Shown here: piece after piece, positions 1-9,424 of the stretch
Numbering within the stretch: position 1 is the stretch's first letter
Layout: each line of letters opens with the position of its first letter
DNA from: Bradyrhizobium genosp. L
Lineage (GTDB): Bacteria > Pseudomonadota > Alphaproteobacteria > Rhizobiales > Xanthobacteraceae
Assembly: GCF_015624485.1 (NCBI RefSeq)
Contig: NZ_CP061378.1
Span: forward strand, 4,650,001 to 4,714,000
Reading direction: 5' to 3'
DNA length: 64,000 nucleotides
Position numbers and translations under genes: made by a program
The notes under the pieces: generated by a model
The model's input: the letters and a program-made list of their open reading frames with translations, nothing else
Database searches by the model: none
What the model was told of the DNA's origin: nothing

Positions 1-267
1 GCTCCGCTTCGCCGCAGCGGCGAGATCGATGCCGTCATAACCGGTGCCGTAGCAAACGATCGCGCCGAGCTTCGGCAGCATGTCCATCGCATCGGCGCTG
101 AGCGACGTGCCACCCGCCGTGATCATGGCCCTGACGTCGGCGAGTTCAGCCGCCGGGAACGCCTCGTTCAGCCGCTTGCCGGCGGCATTGAGGAGCTCAT
201 ATCGCTCGCCGAAGCGCGTCAGGTTGGCCTTGGGAAAGCGCGAGTAGACCAGGACCTTGTCGGGCAT
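1..267 (-). CDS. D-isomer-specific 2-hydroxyacid dehydrogenase, N-terminal part
   Basis: This is the first 89 codons of a gene that runs off the left edge of the window. The translation opens MPDKVLVYSRF and contains VRAMITAGGTSL and LGAIVCYGTGYDGIDL. The last motif is the conserved segment that precedes the NAD-binding domain in D-2-hydroxyacid dehydrogenases of the glyoxylate/hydroxypyruvate reductase type. The ATG at 265-267 follows an AGGAAACAAT-like ribosome site. The gene lies downstream of rplA on the same strand, but a hairpin terminator separates them, so it is probably transcribed independently. The substrate cannot be told from the fragment. Confidence 0.8.
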   Translation of the reverse strand, partial: MPDKVLVYSRFPKANLTRFGERYELLNAAGKRLNEAFPAAELADVRAMITAGGTSLSADAMDMLPKLGAIVCYGTGYDGIDLAAAAKRS

Positions 268-300
268 TGTTATTGTTTCCTGCGAGACGCTTCACCCACC

Positions 301-340
301 AAAACAAAGGGCGGAACCGGTTGCCCGATCCCGCCCTCTT
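301..340 (-). terminator. Intrinsic terminator after rplA
   Basis: On the minus strand an 8-bp stem (GGGCGGGA at 336-329 with TTCCGCCC at 316-309, one G-U pair) closes a GC-rich loop and is followed by TTTGTTTT. It lies 22 bases past the rplA stop codon and would end the secE-nusG-rplK-rplA transcript. Confidence 0.75.
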
Positions 341-362
341 TATCTCATGACTGCGACCAGTC

Positions 363-1055
363 TCAGCCCAGGATGGTGCCCGGCTCGACCTTGACGCCCG
401 GGCCCATGGTCGAGGACACCGCGACGCGCTGGATGTAGGTGCCCTTGGAACCGGCCGGCTTCGCCTTCGAGACCGCATCGGCGAGCGCCTTGACGTTCTC
501 GACCAGCTTGTCCTCGGTGAACGAGGCCTTGCCGATGCCGGCCTGCACGATGCCGGCCTTCTCGACCCGGAACTCGACCGAGCCGCCCTTGGCACCCTTC
601 ACGGCCGAGGTGACGTCCATGGTCACGGTGCCGATCTTCGGGTTCGGCATCATGCCGCGCGGACCGAGCACCTTACCGAGACGGCCGACCAGCGGCATCA
701 TGTCGGGGGTGGCGATGCAGCGGTCGAAATCGATCGTGCCGCCCTGCACCTTCTCGACCAGATCCTCGGCGCCGACGACGTCGGCACCGGCAGCCTTGGC
801 TTCCTCAGCCTTGGCACCACGCGCGAACACGCCGACGCGCAACGTGCGGCCGGTACCGTTCGGCAGGTTGACGACGCCGCGGACCATCTGGTCGGCGTGG
901 CGCGGGTCGACGCCGAGATTGATCGCGATCTCGATCGTCTCGTCGAACTTCGACTTGGCGCGCTCCTTGACCATCTTGATGGCCTCAGCGAGCGGATAGA
1001 GGTGCTCGCGGTCGACGCCCTCGCGGGCCTTCTTCAAACGCTTTCCGATCGACAT
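363..1055 (-). CDS. rplA: 50S ribosomal protein L1
   Basis: L1 binds 23S rRNA at the L1 stalk, helps release of E-site tRNA, and in many bacteria also represses translation of its own mRNA. The 230-residue product has the usual full length. It opens [15 protein letters not shown] and holds the family signature [20 protein letters not shown] about residues 118-137. The stop of rplK lies only 6 bases upstream of the rplA start, so the two genes are translated from one message, as is usual. The identification rests on clear sequence recognition and on the conserved gene order. Confidence 0.98.
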   Translation of the reverse strand: MSIGKRLKKAREGVDREHLYPLAEAIKMVKERAKSKFDETIEIAINLGVDPRHADQMVRGVVNLPNGTGRTLRVGVFARGAKAEEAKAAGADVVGAEDLVEKVQGGTIDFDRCIATPDMMPLVGRLGKVLGPRGMMPNPKIGTVTMDVTSAVKGAKGGSVEFRVEKAGIVQAGIGKASFTEDKLVENVKALADAVSKAKPAGSKGTYIQRVAVSSTMGPGVKVEPGTILG

Positions 1056-1061
1056 GGCCCG

Positions 1062-1490
1062 TTACCCCGCAACTTCCAGACCCATCGAGCGGGCAGAGCC
1101 CTCGACCATCTTCATGGCCGACTCGATCGAGTCGCAGTTCAAGTCCTTCATCTTCTTCTCGGCGATCTCGCGCACCTGCGCCTTGGTCACCTGGCCGGCC
1201 TTGTCGCGGCCCGGCGCCTTCGAGCCGGACTGAATCTTGGCGGCCTGCTTGAGGAAGAACGACATCGGGGGGGTCTTCATCTCGAAGGTGAACGAACGAT
1301 CGGCGTAGATCGTGATCACCACCGGAATCGGGGTGTTCTTCTCTTCCTTCTGCGTCTGGGCGTTGAACGCCTTGCAGAATTCCATGATGTTGAGACCGCG
1401 CTGACCAAGCGCGGGACCGATCGGGGGCGAAGGATTCGCCGCACCGGCCGGGACCTGAAGCTTCAGGTATCCGGTCACTTTCTTTGCCAT
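1062..1490 (-). CDS. rplK: 50S ribosomal protein L11
   Basis: L11 forms the base of the GTPase-associated centre with 23S rRNA and is needed for stringent-factor activation. The 142-residue product matches the usual length. Family features are the N-terminal lysine-rich strand ([16 protein letters not shown]), the proline-rich [13 protein letters not shown] loop near residues 25-37, and the C-terminal [10 protein letters not shown] segment. It lies second in the nusG-rplK-rplA order, 131 bp downstream of nusG and 6 bp ahead of rplA. Confidence 0.98.
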   Translation of the reverse strand: MAKKVTGYLKLQVPAGAANPSPPIGPALGQRGLNIMEFCKAFNAQTQKEEKNTPIPVVITIYADRSFTFEMKTPPMSFFLKQAAKIQSGSKAPGRDKAGQVTKAQVREIAEKKMKDLNCDSIESAMKMVEGSARSMGLEVAG

Positions 1491-1621
1491 TGATCACTCC
1501 TGTTGTGCCGGCAGGTCGCCGGCGGTTTCAGGTTCCGTGGTTCGGTCGAAGGGGCTGGCAACCCGCCTCCTCCCTCCCACGGCCTTTATGAGCGCGAGGC
1601 CGTATACCTCACGTCGTCCGG

Positions 1622-2176
1622 TCAGACCACCTTTTCGACCTGACCGAATTCCAGTTCCACCGGGGTCGCGCGGCCGAAGATCGACACCGCGACCTTCACG
1701 CGCGAGCGCGCCTCGTCGATTTCTTCCACCACGCCCGAGAACGAGGCGAACGGGCCATCCGCGACGCGGACGTTCTCGCCGATCTCGAACGACACCGACG
1801 CCTTCGGCCGCTCCACGCCCTCCTGCACCTGGTGCAGGATGCGCATCGCCTCGGCCTCGGAGATCGGCATCGGCTTGTTTTCCGCGCCGAGGAAGCCGGT
1901 CACCTTCGGGGTGTTCTTGATCAGATGGAACGCCTCGTCGGTCAGCTTCATCTTCACCAGCACGTAGCCCGGGAAGAACTTGCGCTCGGCGTCGATCTTG
2001 CGGCCGCGGCGCACCTCGGTGACCTTCTCGGTCGGCACCAGCACCTGCTCGAACAGCTCTTCCAGTCCGCGCTGCTTGGCCTGCTCGCGGATCGATTCCG
2101 CGACCTTCTTCTCGAAGTTCGAGTAGGCGTGGACGATGTACCAGCGCCTGTCGATCAATTGGGTTGCGGTGTTCAT
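1622..2176 (-). CDS. nusG: Transcription termination/antitermination protein NusG
   Basis: NusG binds the RNA polymerase clamp and links the transcribing polymerase to Rho or to ribosomal protein S10. The 184-residue protein has an N-terminal NGN domain (RRWYIVHAYSNFEKKVAESI near residues 10-29, FFPGYVLVKM near 67-76) and a C-terminal KOW domain (GENVRVADGPFASFSGVVEE). Its ATG overlaps the secE stop codon in an ATGA arrangement, so the genes are translationally coupled. Confidence 0.98.
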   Translation of the reverse strand: MNTATQLIDRRWYIVHAYSNFEKKVAESIREQAKQRGLEELFEQVLVPTEKVTEVRRGRKIDAERKFFPGYVLVKMKLTDEAFHLIKNTPKVTGFLGAENKPMPISEAEAMRILHQVQEGVERPKASVSFEIGENVRVADGPFASFSGVVEEIDEARSRVKVAVSIFGRATPVELEFGQVEKVV

Positions 2177-2367
2177 CAGTGGATGCCCAGGATCAGGGTA
2201 ACCAGATAGCGGATGATCTGATCCGCCGCGAAAAAGAAGACCGAAGCCAGCGCCACCATGACGAACACCATGATGGTGGTGATCGTGGTCTCGCGGCGGG
2301 TCGGCCAGGTGACCTTGGCGGTCTCCGAGCGCACTTCCTGCAGGAATTTGAACGGGCTGAAGGCCAT
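2176..2367 (-). CDS. secE: Preprotein translocase subunit SecE
   Basis: SecE is the small clamp subunit of the SecYEG channel in the inner membrane. The 63-residue product begins MAFSPFKFLQEVRSETAKV, then has the conserved VTWPTRRET amphipathic segment and one membrane helix (IMVFVMVALASVFFFAADQI), typical of the short single-span form. I chose the ATG at 2365-2367. A longer in-frame reading would add about 80 residues with no resemblance to SecE. The stop overlaps the nusG start. Confidence 0.96.
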   Translation of the reverse strand: MAFSPFKFLQEVRSETAKVTWPTRRETTITTIMVFVMVALASVFFFAADQIIRYLVTLILGIH

Positions 2368-2545
2368 CGTTGGGTCCACGTCCGTCGCCGGACGCCGTTG
2401 CTCTGTTTCAAGGAATCCGAACAGCCGCTCTCGCGGACCCAGCCCTCGTTTGGAAGGTTGAGCCGATCGACGAGCTCGAATGTTCGGGGGAATTTTGGCC
2501 GCGCCGGATATCCACCATCTAAGGGGGCCGGCTGCGAGTGGGCGG

Positions 2546-2574
2546 TATCTACTGCGCAACCGGCCAAAGGTCAA
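2546..2574 (-). promoter_or_regulatory. Putative sigma-70-type promoter for secE-nusG-rplK-rplA
   Basis: Read on the minus strand, TTGACC (2574-2569) and TAGATA (2551-2546) are separated by exactly 17 bases. Transcription would start near 2539 and give a leader of about 170 bases before secE. The 369-bp gap from 2368 to 2736 holds no gene that I can support. This call comes from consensus matching only. Confidence 0.45.
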
Positions 2575-2736
2575 GGTCGGCGAGGCCACACCCCGTCCCG
2601 GCCGGGTTTGGCACACACCAGCATTGGCCGCCTAAAATCAGGGGCTTAGCCGGCATCCGGCCCGATCCAGGGTTTCCCGCCGACGAAACCAGCGGCGCGC
2701 CCTCACAGGTAGGCCGTGCTGCCCGTTGCGGCCAAT

Positions 2737-4074
2737 CTAGCCCGAGACGGGCTCTGGTGGCAGCAGCATCGATACCCGCAACCCGCTCGGCTCCCGCGGC
2801 TTCAATTCGATGCTGCCACCATGACGTTTGGCAATGTCCTGGGCGATCGACAATCCCAGCCCGAAGCCGCCGCTGTCCTGCCGAGCGCTGTCGGCCTTGA
2901 AGAAGGGCTCGAACACCTTGTCGCGCAGCGCGGGCGGAATGCCGGGCCCGTCGTCGATGACCTCGATCTCGATGTGGTCCAACTCCGTGAGCCGGAGCGC
3001 CACCATGACGGTGCTGCCGTGCTTGACCGCATTCTCCACGATATTTGTGACGGCGCGCGACAACGCTCGGGGTCGGCAGAAATACGGCAGACGCATGGGG
3101 CCGGCATAGGACACCGCATGGCCCGTGTCGGCGAAGTCCGAACAGATGGTCTGCAGAAAGCTCGGAAGATCGATGCGCGAGACCGCCTCCGAGCGCGCAT
3201 CCTCGCGCAGATATTCCAGCGTCTCGTTGATCATCCGCGTCACCTTGACGATGTCGCCGAGCATCGCCGTGCGCAAAGTTTCGTCAGCGACGCGCTCGGC
3301 GCGCAACCTGAGCCGCGTCAGCGGCGTCCGCAAATCATGGCTGATGGCAGCCAGCATACGGGTTCGGTCGTCGAGCAGCGCACGAATCCGAGTGCGCATG
3401 TCGTTAAGGGCGTCGGCGACTTGAGCGATTTCGAGCGGACCGCGCCGGCGAAGCACCTCCGTGGCCCGCGGCGAACGGCCGAACGAGGTCGCGGCGTTCG
3501 CGACTTCGGCGAGCGGAGCGATCACCCAGCGCACGGCATAGACCGACAGCAACAGCATGGAGATCAGCACGATGATCAGCATTGCAGCGGCCGGGCGCAG
3601 CAGAAAGGGCCAAAAGCCGTCTTCGACCCTGACGTCGGCCATCAGGGCTTGGCCGTCGTCGAGCTTCACGATCACCTGCGACGACGAGCCGGTCGGATGA
3701 CGCACGTCCTCCAGCAACTCGATTCCAGGCTCGGCCGCCAGCTGCCGAAACGCTCTCATGGAGAACGGCCGCGTCTCTCCGGCCGCTCGCGGCACGAGTT
3801 CGCTCAGGGCGACCCGCCTGACGTCGAGACCGCCGCGCCTGGCCGCGGCCAGCAGCCCGTCCACCTCGGCCGGCGTATGCGTCGAACGCAAGAGCTGCGT
3901 GAGCTCCGCGACCCGGCCTGCCAGAAACTTCTGCGTGTCGTTGATCGAGGGTGAGTCGAACAGGAAGATCAGGGTCACCGCCGCGAGCATGATGCCGATC
4001 AATTCCGACAGCGCGACCAGGCTCATGATCTGCGCAGCGATGCTGCGCGGCATGAGCCGCTGCGCCCATCCCAT
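2737..4074 (-). CDS. Sensor histidine kinase, EnvZ-like
   Basis: This membrane kinase is the partner of the response regulator just upstream. Of its 445 residues, a first membrane helix covers about 15-39, a periplasmic segment about 40-155, and a second helix about 160-185. A HAMP linker follows, then a HisKA region with H-box AISHDLRTPLTRLR (H246 is the predicted phosphorylation site). The ATPase domain has an N box (N344, N348), a G1 box DDGPGIP near 374 and a G2 box GFGLGLS near 403. All key residues are present. The start codon overlaps the regulator stop codon (ATGA), so the pair is translationally coupled. The signal sensed is unknown. The C-terminal HATPase context resembles EnvZ-type kinases. 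Confidence 0.93.
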   Translation of the reverse strand: MGWAQRLMPRSIAAQIMSLVALSELIGIMLAAVTLIFLFDSPSINDTQKFLAGRVAELTQLLRSTHTPAEVDGLLAAARRGGLDVRRVALSELVPRAAGETRPFSMRAFRQLAAEPGIELLEDVRHPTGSSSQVIVKLDDGQALMADVRVEDGFWPFLLRPAAAMLIIVLISMLLLSVYAVRWVIAPLAEVANAATSFGRSPRATEVLRRRGPLEIAQVADALNDMRTRIRALLDDRTRMLAAISHDLRTPLTRLRLRAERVADETLRTAMLGDIVKVTRMINETLEYLREDARSEAVSRIDLPSFLQTICSDFADTGHAVSYAGPMRLPYFCRPRALSRAVTNIVENAVKHGSTVMVALRLTELDHIEIEVIDDGPGIPPALRDKVFEPFFKADSARQDSGGFGLGLSIAQDIAKRHGGSIELKPREPSGLRVSMLLPPEPVSG

Positions 4075-4820
4075 CAGATCTGCTCGACCGCGGGCGTGAA
4101 CACGTAGCCGCCGAGCCGCACCGTCTTGATCATCGAACGGTCCCTTGGATCCGGCTCGATCTTCTGCCTGATGCGGCTGATATGAACGTCGACGCTGCGC
4201 TCGACCGACGCGACCAGGCCGCCGAAGGCCTGCTCGATCAGTTGCTCACGCGACAGCAGCTGCCCCGGATTGCGGCAGAACGCCAGCAGCAGATCGAACT
4301 CGGCGCCGGTCAGCATGATCCTGACGCCGGCGGGATCATGCAGTTCGCGGGTGGTGGGATTGATGCGCCATCCGGCGAAGGTCAAAGGCCGCGGTCTGGA
4401 GCGCGACTCGGAGCCGCTCTCGACACGGCGCAACAGCGCGCGGATGCGCGCCACCAATTCGCGCGAGTTGAAAGGCTTGGTGACATAGTCGTCGGCACCG
4501 AGCTCGAGGCCGAGGATGCGGTCGATATCCTCGCCGCGTGCCGTCACCATGATGATCGGAATCGAGGACGAGGTACGTAGCCGCCGGCAGATGCTCAGTC
4601 CGTCCTCGCCCGGCAGCATCACGTCGAGCACGATGAGGTCGAAGCTCTCGCGCCTGAGGAGCACGTCCATCTCGACGGCCGAACCGACGAGCAGCGGCCT
4701 GAAGCCGCTATCTTCAAGCACTTCGGCCAGCATGCGCGCGATATCGGCGTCGTCCTCGACGCAGAGGATGCGCGCGTTGGTGACGGGGAAAGCCACGCGG
4801 TCATGTTCCAGGATTTGCAT
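4074..4820 (-). CDS. OmpR/PhoB-family response regulator
   Basis: This two-domain regulator has 248 residues from the ATG at 4818-4820. The receiver domain has the acidic pair in CVEDDADI, the phosphorylatable Asp in LIVLDVMLPGEDG (about residue 66), and the Lys in YVTKPF. A winged-helix DNA-binding domain follows, with LTGAEFDLLLAFCRNPGQLLSREQL and VERSVDVHISRIRQKIE. It is transcribed ahead of the histidine kinase with overlapping codons. A GTG one codon upstream (4823) is an alternative start. The regulated genes are not evident, but the pair lies directly beside a divergent DUF3313 lipoprotein gene, which is a possible target. Confidence 0.95.
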   Translation of the reverse strand: MQILEHDRVAFPVTNARILCVEDDADIARMLAEVLEDSGFRPLLVGSAVEMDVLLRRESFDLIVLDVMLPGEDGLSICRRLRTSSSIPIIMVTARGEDIDRILGLELGADDYVTKPFNSRELVARIRALLRRVESGSESRSRPRPLTFAGWRINPTTRELHDPAGVRIMLTGAEFDLLLAFCRNPGQLLSREQLIEQAFGGLVASVERSVDVHISRIRQKIEPDPRDRSMIKTVRLGGYVFTPAVEQI

Positions 4821-5023
4821 CACGACATTTTAGAGGCGTCTGCCGCAGACGCGCAGCGCGCAAATATTGCGTTTTGTTAAGCGTGCGAGTGTAAATGTGG
4901 CTCAAATAGGTCGCGCGGTTTCGCGATCTACATCTGACTTAATATCTCTTAATCCCGGCCTGGGCGGGCCTGCTCTACCGTGACGTGCGATCGTTAAGGG
5001 GTGAGCGGTCGTTCGAGGGGGAT

Positions 5024-5932
5024 ATGGAAATCCAATTTCAGTCGGCTGCTGCGACCGGTGCGCGGAGCACGGGCCGTGCGTTGCGCTGTGATGGGTACAA
5101 TCGGTCATCCGCGCTTGCCGGGGCGGCGCTCGCGATGGCGTTGTTGTCGGGTTGCGCCAGTGCGCCGATGACGACGGGCGGATCGCTGGCGTCCTACGAC
5201 GAGCTGACGCCGTCCGACGGGCTGCTGGCGAAGTCGCTGGTTCACGTCAACAAGGACGACGTGCTTGCCGCAAAGACGGTACGGATCGTGGCGACGACGT
5301 TCTCGCACGCGGCCTCGCCGACACTGTCGCCGGAACAGCGGCACCTGGTCGCCAACGCGATCGACCGTTCGCTCTGCGTCGGCCTCAGCGAGCGGCTTGA
5401 AGTCGTTGATCCCGACCGGCCCGCGGACCTGACCGTGCACGCGCTCGTCACCCAGGCGGCGCCCACCGACGAAGTCGCGGCGGGTGCCTCCATGGTGATC
5501 GGCTTTGTGCCGACCGCGCTCAACGCAAGCGTACCGGTGCCGGTGCCGCGGTTGCCGGTCGGTCTCGGCAGCCTGACGGTCGAAGCCGAAGTGCGCGATC
5601 CGGGCAGCCGCCAGCAGGCGGCGATGGTGTGGGCTCGCGGCGCCAATTCGTTCACCAACTCACCGCGGGTGTCGAGCGCCGCCGACGCCTATGATCTCGC
5701 CTCCTCGTTCAGCGACGATTTCAGCAAGCTCGTCGTTACCGGCGCTACGCCGTTCGGAACGGTGCCAGAGCTGCCGTCGCTCGACAAGATCGGCGCCTCG
5801 CTCGGCGGCAAGCCGAAATATGCGGCCTGCGAGGCGTTCGGGCGCAATCCCGGCCTGATCGGCATGGCCGCCGGCAAGCTCGGCATGCCGCCGGAGTGGT
5901 CTGACAAGCCGCCCGCGACGCCTGGCCAATAA
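5024..5932 (+). CDS. DUF3313-type outer lipoprotein, function unknown
   Basis: The 302-residue product starts at the ATG at 5024, 6 bases after a GAGGGGG ribosome site. A long N-region precedes a lipobox-like ALLSGC near residues 40-45, suggesting a lipid-anchored envelope protein. The body contains VRIVATTFSH, LCVGLSERLEVVDPDRPADLTV and MVWARGANSFTNSPR, as in DUF3313 proteins. No enzymatic motif was found. It is divergent from the two-component pair (about 200 bp apart) and ends 6 bp before the convergent acyl-CoA ligase. An upstream start at 4985 would add 13 residues but lacks a good ribosome site. Confidence 0.75.
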   Translation: MEIQFQSAAATGARSTGRALRCDGYNRSSALAGAALAMALLSGCASAPMTTGGSLASYDELTPSDGLLAKSLVHVNKDDVLAAKTVRIVATTFSHAASPTLSPEQRHLVANAIDRSLCVGLSERLEVVDPDRPADLTVHALVTQAAPTDEVAAGASMVIGFVPTALNASVPVPVPRLPVGLGSLTVEAEVRDPGSRQQAAMVWARGANSFTNSPRVSSAADAYDLASSFSDDFSKLVVTGATPFGTVPELPSLDKIGASLGGKPKYAACEAFGRNPGLIGMAAGKLGMPPEWSDKPPATPGQ

Positions 5933-5938
5933 TCGGCC

Positions 5939-7552
5939 CTACCCCGCAAAACTCTTCTGCACCGCCTGGTCGAGCGTGGCGGCGCCGGCATGGCGCTGGC
6001 GCAGCTCGCGCTTCAGGAGCTTGCCGCTCGGGTTCTTCGGCAGGCTGTCGACGAAGATGACCTGTTTCGGTACCTTGAAATGCGCCATCGCCGCCGCGCA
6101 GTGTTTGATGACGGCGTCCGCATCGAGGCTTGCGCCTGCCTTGACCACCACGATCGCGGTCACCGCCTCGATCCAGCGCGGGTCGGGCAGCCCGACCACC
6201 GCGACCTCCGAGACTTCAGGCAGCCGGTAGATCATCTCCTCGACCTCGCGGCTCGCGACATTCTCGCCGCCGCTCTTGATCATGTCCTTCACGCGGTCGA
6301 CCACGGTGATGTAGCCGTCGGCATCGACGGTCGCGAGGTCGCCGGAGTGGAACCAGCCGCCGGCAAAAGCCGCCGCAGTCTTGGCCGGATCGTTGTAATA
6401 GCCGGACAACAGATGCGGCGAGCGGTGCACGATCTCGCCGACCTCCCCGACGGCGACGTCGGTCATGTCGGGATGGACCACCCGCGTCTCGACATTGATC
6501 GCGGGCTTGCCGGCGGAACCCGCCTTCGGCAGTTGATCCTGCGGCGTCAGCACGGTCGCAAGCGGCGCGATCTCGGTCTGGCCGTAGAAATTCCAGAACT
6601 TCACGTCCGGCAGCCGGCGCTGCAGCTCGAGCAGCACCTCGACCGGCATGATCGAGGCGCCGTAATAGCCCTTGCGCAAGGACGATAGGTCGGTGCGATC
6701 GAAGGCGGGCGAGCGCAGCATCGCGATCCAGATCGTCGGCGGCGCGAAGAACGCGTTGATCTTGTGGGCCGCGATCAGGGAGAGGACATTGTCGGGCACC
6801 GGCTTGCCGGTGATCAGGCTGGTGGCGCCGAGATAGATCGCGGGGCCGAGAAAGACGTCGAGCTGCGCGCAATGATACAGCGGCAGTGCGTGCAGCACGG
6901 TGTCCTCGGTCGCCATGCCGCCGTCGATGATGCAGCTGACATACTGCCACATCACGGCCTCATGGGTGAGGATCGCGCCCTTCGGCAGCGACTCCGTGCC
7001 GCTGGTATAGATGATCTGCGCGGGATCGCGGCTGTCGACCGAGGCGTCAGGCGCCGATGCATCGCTGCGCAGCAGGCCGTCGAACGTCCTGATGCCGTCA
7101 GGCGCCACAGCCTTGTCCTCGCCCGGCAGCCAGATCAGCGTTTCGACCGCCGAGCCCTTGGCGGCAGCGGCGCGCGCCGTCTCCACGAAGTCGGGACCAA
7201 CCGCGAGCAGCTTCGCGCCCGAATTGGCGAGGATGAAATTGATCTCGTCCGGATTGAGCATGAAGTTGATCGGCACCAGGACGGCGCCGATCCGCGCCAC
7301 CGCGAAGCGCAACGCGGCGAAGGCGTGCGAATTGCGCGACAGTACCGCGACACGGTCGCCCTTGGCGATGCCGAGCCCGAGCAAGCCGCGCGCGAGACGA
7401 TTGCAGATCGCGTCCATCTCCGCGAAGGTCCAGCTCACCTCGCCGCAGATCAGCGCGGTCTTGCCGGGATAGCGCCGCGCCGACCGGCGCAGGAGATCGC
7501 CGATGCCGTGCTCGCGGGCGCGCTGGATGGTGGCTGCGATATCTCCGCTCAT
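5939..7552 (-). CDS. Long-chain acyl-CoA synthetase/AMP-dependent ligase
   Basis: This 537-residue adenylate-forming enzyme would activate a carboxylic acid with ATP and CoA. The phosphate-binding loop is YTSGTESLPKG (about residues 182-192). The A5-type motif NFYGQTE, the hinge VDRVKDMIKSGGENV and the C-terminal PKNPSGKLLKREL with the acylation lysine are all present. The E in place of T in the YTSGTT-type loop is a mild departure. The start has a GGGGGGAAC ribosome site. It is divergent from the ABC-type binding protein gene at 7669, which may share its promoter region. The acid used cannot be read from sequence. Confidence 0.9.
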   Translation of the reverse strand: MSGDIAATIQRAREHGIGDLLRRSARRYPGKTALICGEVSWTFAEMDAICNRLARGLLGLGIAKGDRVAVLSRNSHAFAALRFAVARIGAVLVPINFMLNPDEINFILANSGAKLLAVGPDFVETARAAAAKGSAVETLIWLPGEDKAVAPDGIRTFDGLLRSDASAPDASVDSRDPAQIIYTSGTESLPKGAILTHEAVMWQYVSCIIDGGMATEDTVLHALPLYHCAQLDVFLGPAIYLGATSLITGKPVPDNVLSLIAAHKINAFFAPPTIWIAMLRSPAFDRTDLSSLRKGYYGASIMPVEVLLELQRRLPDVKFWNFYGQTEIAPLATVLTPQDQLPKAGSAGKPAINVETRVVHPDMTDVAVGEVGEIVHRSPHLLSGYYNDPAKTAAAFAGGWFHSGDLATVDADGYITVVDRVKDMIKSGGENVASREVEEMIYRLPEVSEVAVVGLPDPRWIEAVTAIVVVKAGASLDADAVIKHCAAAMAHFKVPKQVIFVDSLPKNPSGKLLKRELRQRHAGAATLDQAVQKSFAG

Positions 7553-7668
7553 GTTCCCCCCGTCGTGCCGCGGTTCTTTGCCTGCCCGCGGCCAAATTGA
7601 CTCTCATATCGCTCAAATCTAGCCTCCTCCCACAAATCGATAAAGAAAATTGGGGGAGGCACGACATC

Positions 7669-8874
7669 ATGAAAACCATCGCCAGGACTCTGTCCGCCGC
7701 CGGCCTGTTGGCCGCCGTGCTGGCAGCACCCGCGGTCGCGCAGCAGGCGCCGCTCAAGATCGGCGTGCTGACCGATTTCCAATCGGTCTATTCCGACATC
7801 GGCGGTGCCGGGAATGTCGAAGCCACCAAGATGGCGATCGAGGATTTCGGCGGCAGCATGTTCGGCAAGCCGATCGAACTCGTCAGCGCCGATCCGCTCA
7901 GCAAGGCCGACGTCGCCGCCAACATCACCCGCAAATGGTACGAGGCCGAGGGCGTCGACATGATCATCGACATGCCGACCTCGGCAACCGCGCTCGCCGG
8001 CATGGAGATGTCGAAGCAGTTCGAAAAGATCATGATCGTGACGGATGCGGCGAGCTCCGACATCACGGGCAAGTCCTGCTCGCCCTACACCCTGCACTGG
8101 ACTTACGACACCTATGCCAACGCCCACACCGTCGGCAGCGCGATCGTGAAGAACGGGGGCGATACCTGGTTCTTCATCACCGCCGACTATCTGTTCGGCC
8201 ATTCGATCGAGCGCGACACCGGCGACGTGGTTCGCGCCGCCGGCGGCAAGGTGATCGGCAGTGCCCGGCATCCGCTCAACACGCCGGACTTCTCGTCGTT
8301 CCTGCTGCAGGCCCAGGCCTCGAAGGCCAAGATCGTCGGCATGGCCAATGGCGGCGGCGACACCATCAACACCATCAAGCAGGCGGCCGAGTTCGGCATT
8401 GTCGCGGGCGGCCAGAACCTCGCCGGCATCGTGATGTTCATCTCCGACATCCACAGCCTCGGCCTGAAGCTGGCGCAAGGCCTGATCATCACCGAGGCCT
8501 ATTATTGGGATCTCAACGACCGCACCCGCGCCTTCGGCAAACGCTTCTTCGAGCGCAGACAACGGATGCCGACCATGAACCAGGCCGCGACCTACAGCGC
8601 TACCCTGCACTACCTCAATGCGGTGAAGGCCGCCGGTACCCGGGAGACCAAGCCGGTGCTGGCCAAGATGCGGGAGACCCCGATCCGCGACGCCTTCACC
8701 GACAACGGCGTCGTGCGCGAGGACGGCCGCATGGTGCACTCGATGTTCCTGTTCGAGGTCAAGAAGCCGGAGGAATCGAAGGGACCGTGGGACTACTACA
8801 AGCTGCTCGCCGAGGTTCCCGGCGACCAGGCGTTCCGGCCGCTGAAGGACGGTGGCTGCCCGCTCATCAAGTGA
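7669..8874 (+). CDS. ABC transporter substrate-binding protein, branched-chain amino acid type
   Basis: This periplasmic receptor has 401 residues. A Sec signal peptide covers about 1-24 (cleavage after AVA in LAAPAVAQQAPLKIGV). The Peripla_BP_6 core follows: LKIGVLTDFQSVYSDIGG, SADPLSKADVAANITRKWY, and FITADYLFGHSIERDTGDVV. ATG 7669 follows a GGGGGAGG ribosome site. No permease or ATPase genes are adjacent, so it must work with a transporter encoded elsewhere. Proteins of this family beside acyl-CoA ligases often bind aromatic or carboxylic acids rather than amino acids. The divergent ligase at 5939-7552 makes that plausible here, but it is inference. Confidence 0.9.
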   Translation: MKTIARTLSAAGLLAAVLAAPAVAQQAPLKIGVLTDFQSVYSDIGGAGNVEATKMAIEDFGGSMFGKPIELVSADPLSKADVAANITRKWYEAEGVDMIIDMPTSATALAGMEMSKQFEKIMIVTDAASSDITGKSCSPYTLHWTYDTYANAHTVGSAIVKNGGDTWFFITADYLFGHSIERDTGDVVRAAGGKVIGSARHPLNTPDFSSFLLQAQASKAKIVGMANGGGDTINTIKQAAEFGIVAGGQNLAGIVMFISDIHSLGLKLAQGLIITEAYYWDLNDRTRAFGKRFFERRQRMPTMNQAATYSATLHYLNAVKAAGTRETKPVLAKMRETPIRDAFTDNGVVREDGRMVHSMFLFEVKKPEESKGPWDYYKLLAEVPGDQAFRPLKDGGCPLIK

Positions 8875-9027
8875 GCCGGAATGACAATCGCCGGGGTCCG
8901 GGATCTCGGCCGATTGCGCGAGGCATGACGCCCGTACGTCTCTATTCAGAACGGAGTTGGGTCGCCTATGATCGCAATGTCGCCGCGCCCATCCGGCGCT
9001 TGATTCGATCAGATAGAGAGATGCGTC

Positions 9028-9369
9028 ATGCCCGACGTCGAAGCCAAACCACCCCTCATGACGATCATCCTGATTGCCGTTCTCGTGTTCAACGTCCTGG
9101 GGATTGGGCTGTCGGAAATTCAGCGCAGACAACTGGGGCAGCAGAGCTTTCTTGCCGTGCTCGAACTGCGGGACATTGAAAAACAAAGGCTCGCGCAGCA
9201 GACCGTGGAACTGGACCGCATTCGCAATCTGATCGATGACGTCGACCAACGGATCAACAAGGTGCAGATCGTGCTCGAATCTGGCCCGATTGCCCTCCAG
9301 GTGAAGGGGATTGAAGCGCGGGTGAATGCCCTCCAGATCAAAATGGAGGAAGCGTCGACCAGCAAGTAG
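9028..9369 (+). CDS. Small membrane-anchored coiled-coil protein, unknown
   Basis: I do not recognise a family. The 113-residue product has one N-terminal membrane helix (LMTIILIAVLVFNVLGIGL, about residues 10-28). A charged helical region follows with heptad-like spacing (LELRDIEKQRLAQQTVELDRIRNLIDDVDQRI), predicting a coiled coil on one face of the membrane. The start follows AGAGAGATGCGTC. It lies between the binding-protein gene and tRNA-Trp, pointing toward the tRNA. Codon use looks like its neighbours. A role as a small scaffold or regulator is only a guess. Confidence 0.65.
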   Translation: MPDVEAKPPLMTIILIAVLVFNVLGIGLSEIQRRQLGQQSFLAVLELRDIEKQRLAQQTVELDRIRNLIDDVDQRINKVQIVLESGPIALQVKGIEARVNALQIKMEEASTSK

Positions 9370-9424
9370 CGGTTCGGAGGCGTACGCCGTCCTAGCGAAA
9401 TATCGGCTAAGTATTTGATTTAGC

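Noticed and set aside
2716..3954. A 412-codon plus-strand open frame
   Set aside because: Antisense to the histidine kinase with all its boxes; the plus-strand reading has no recognisable content.
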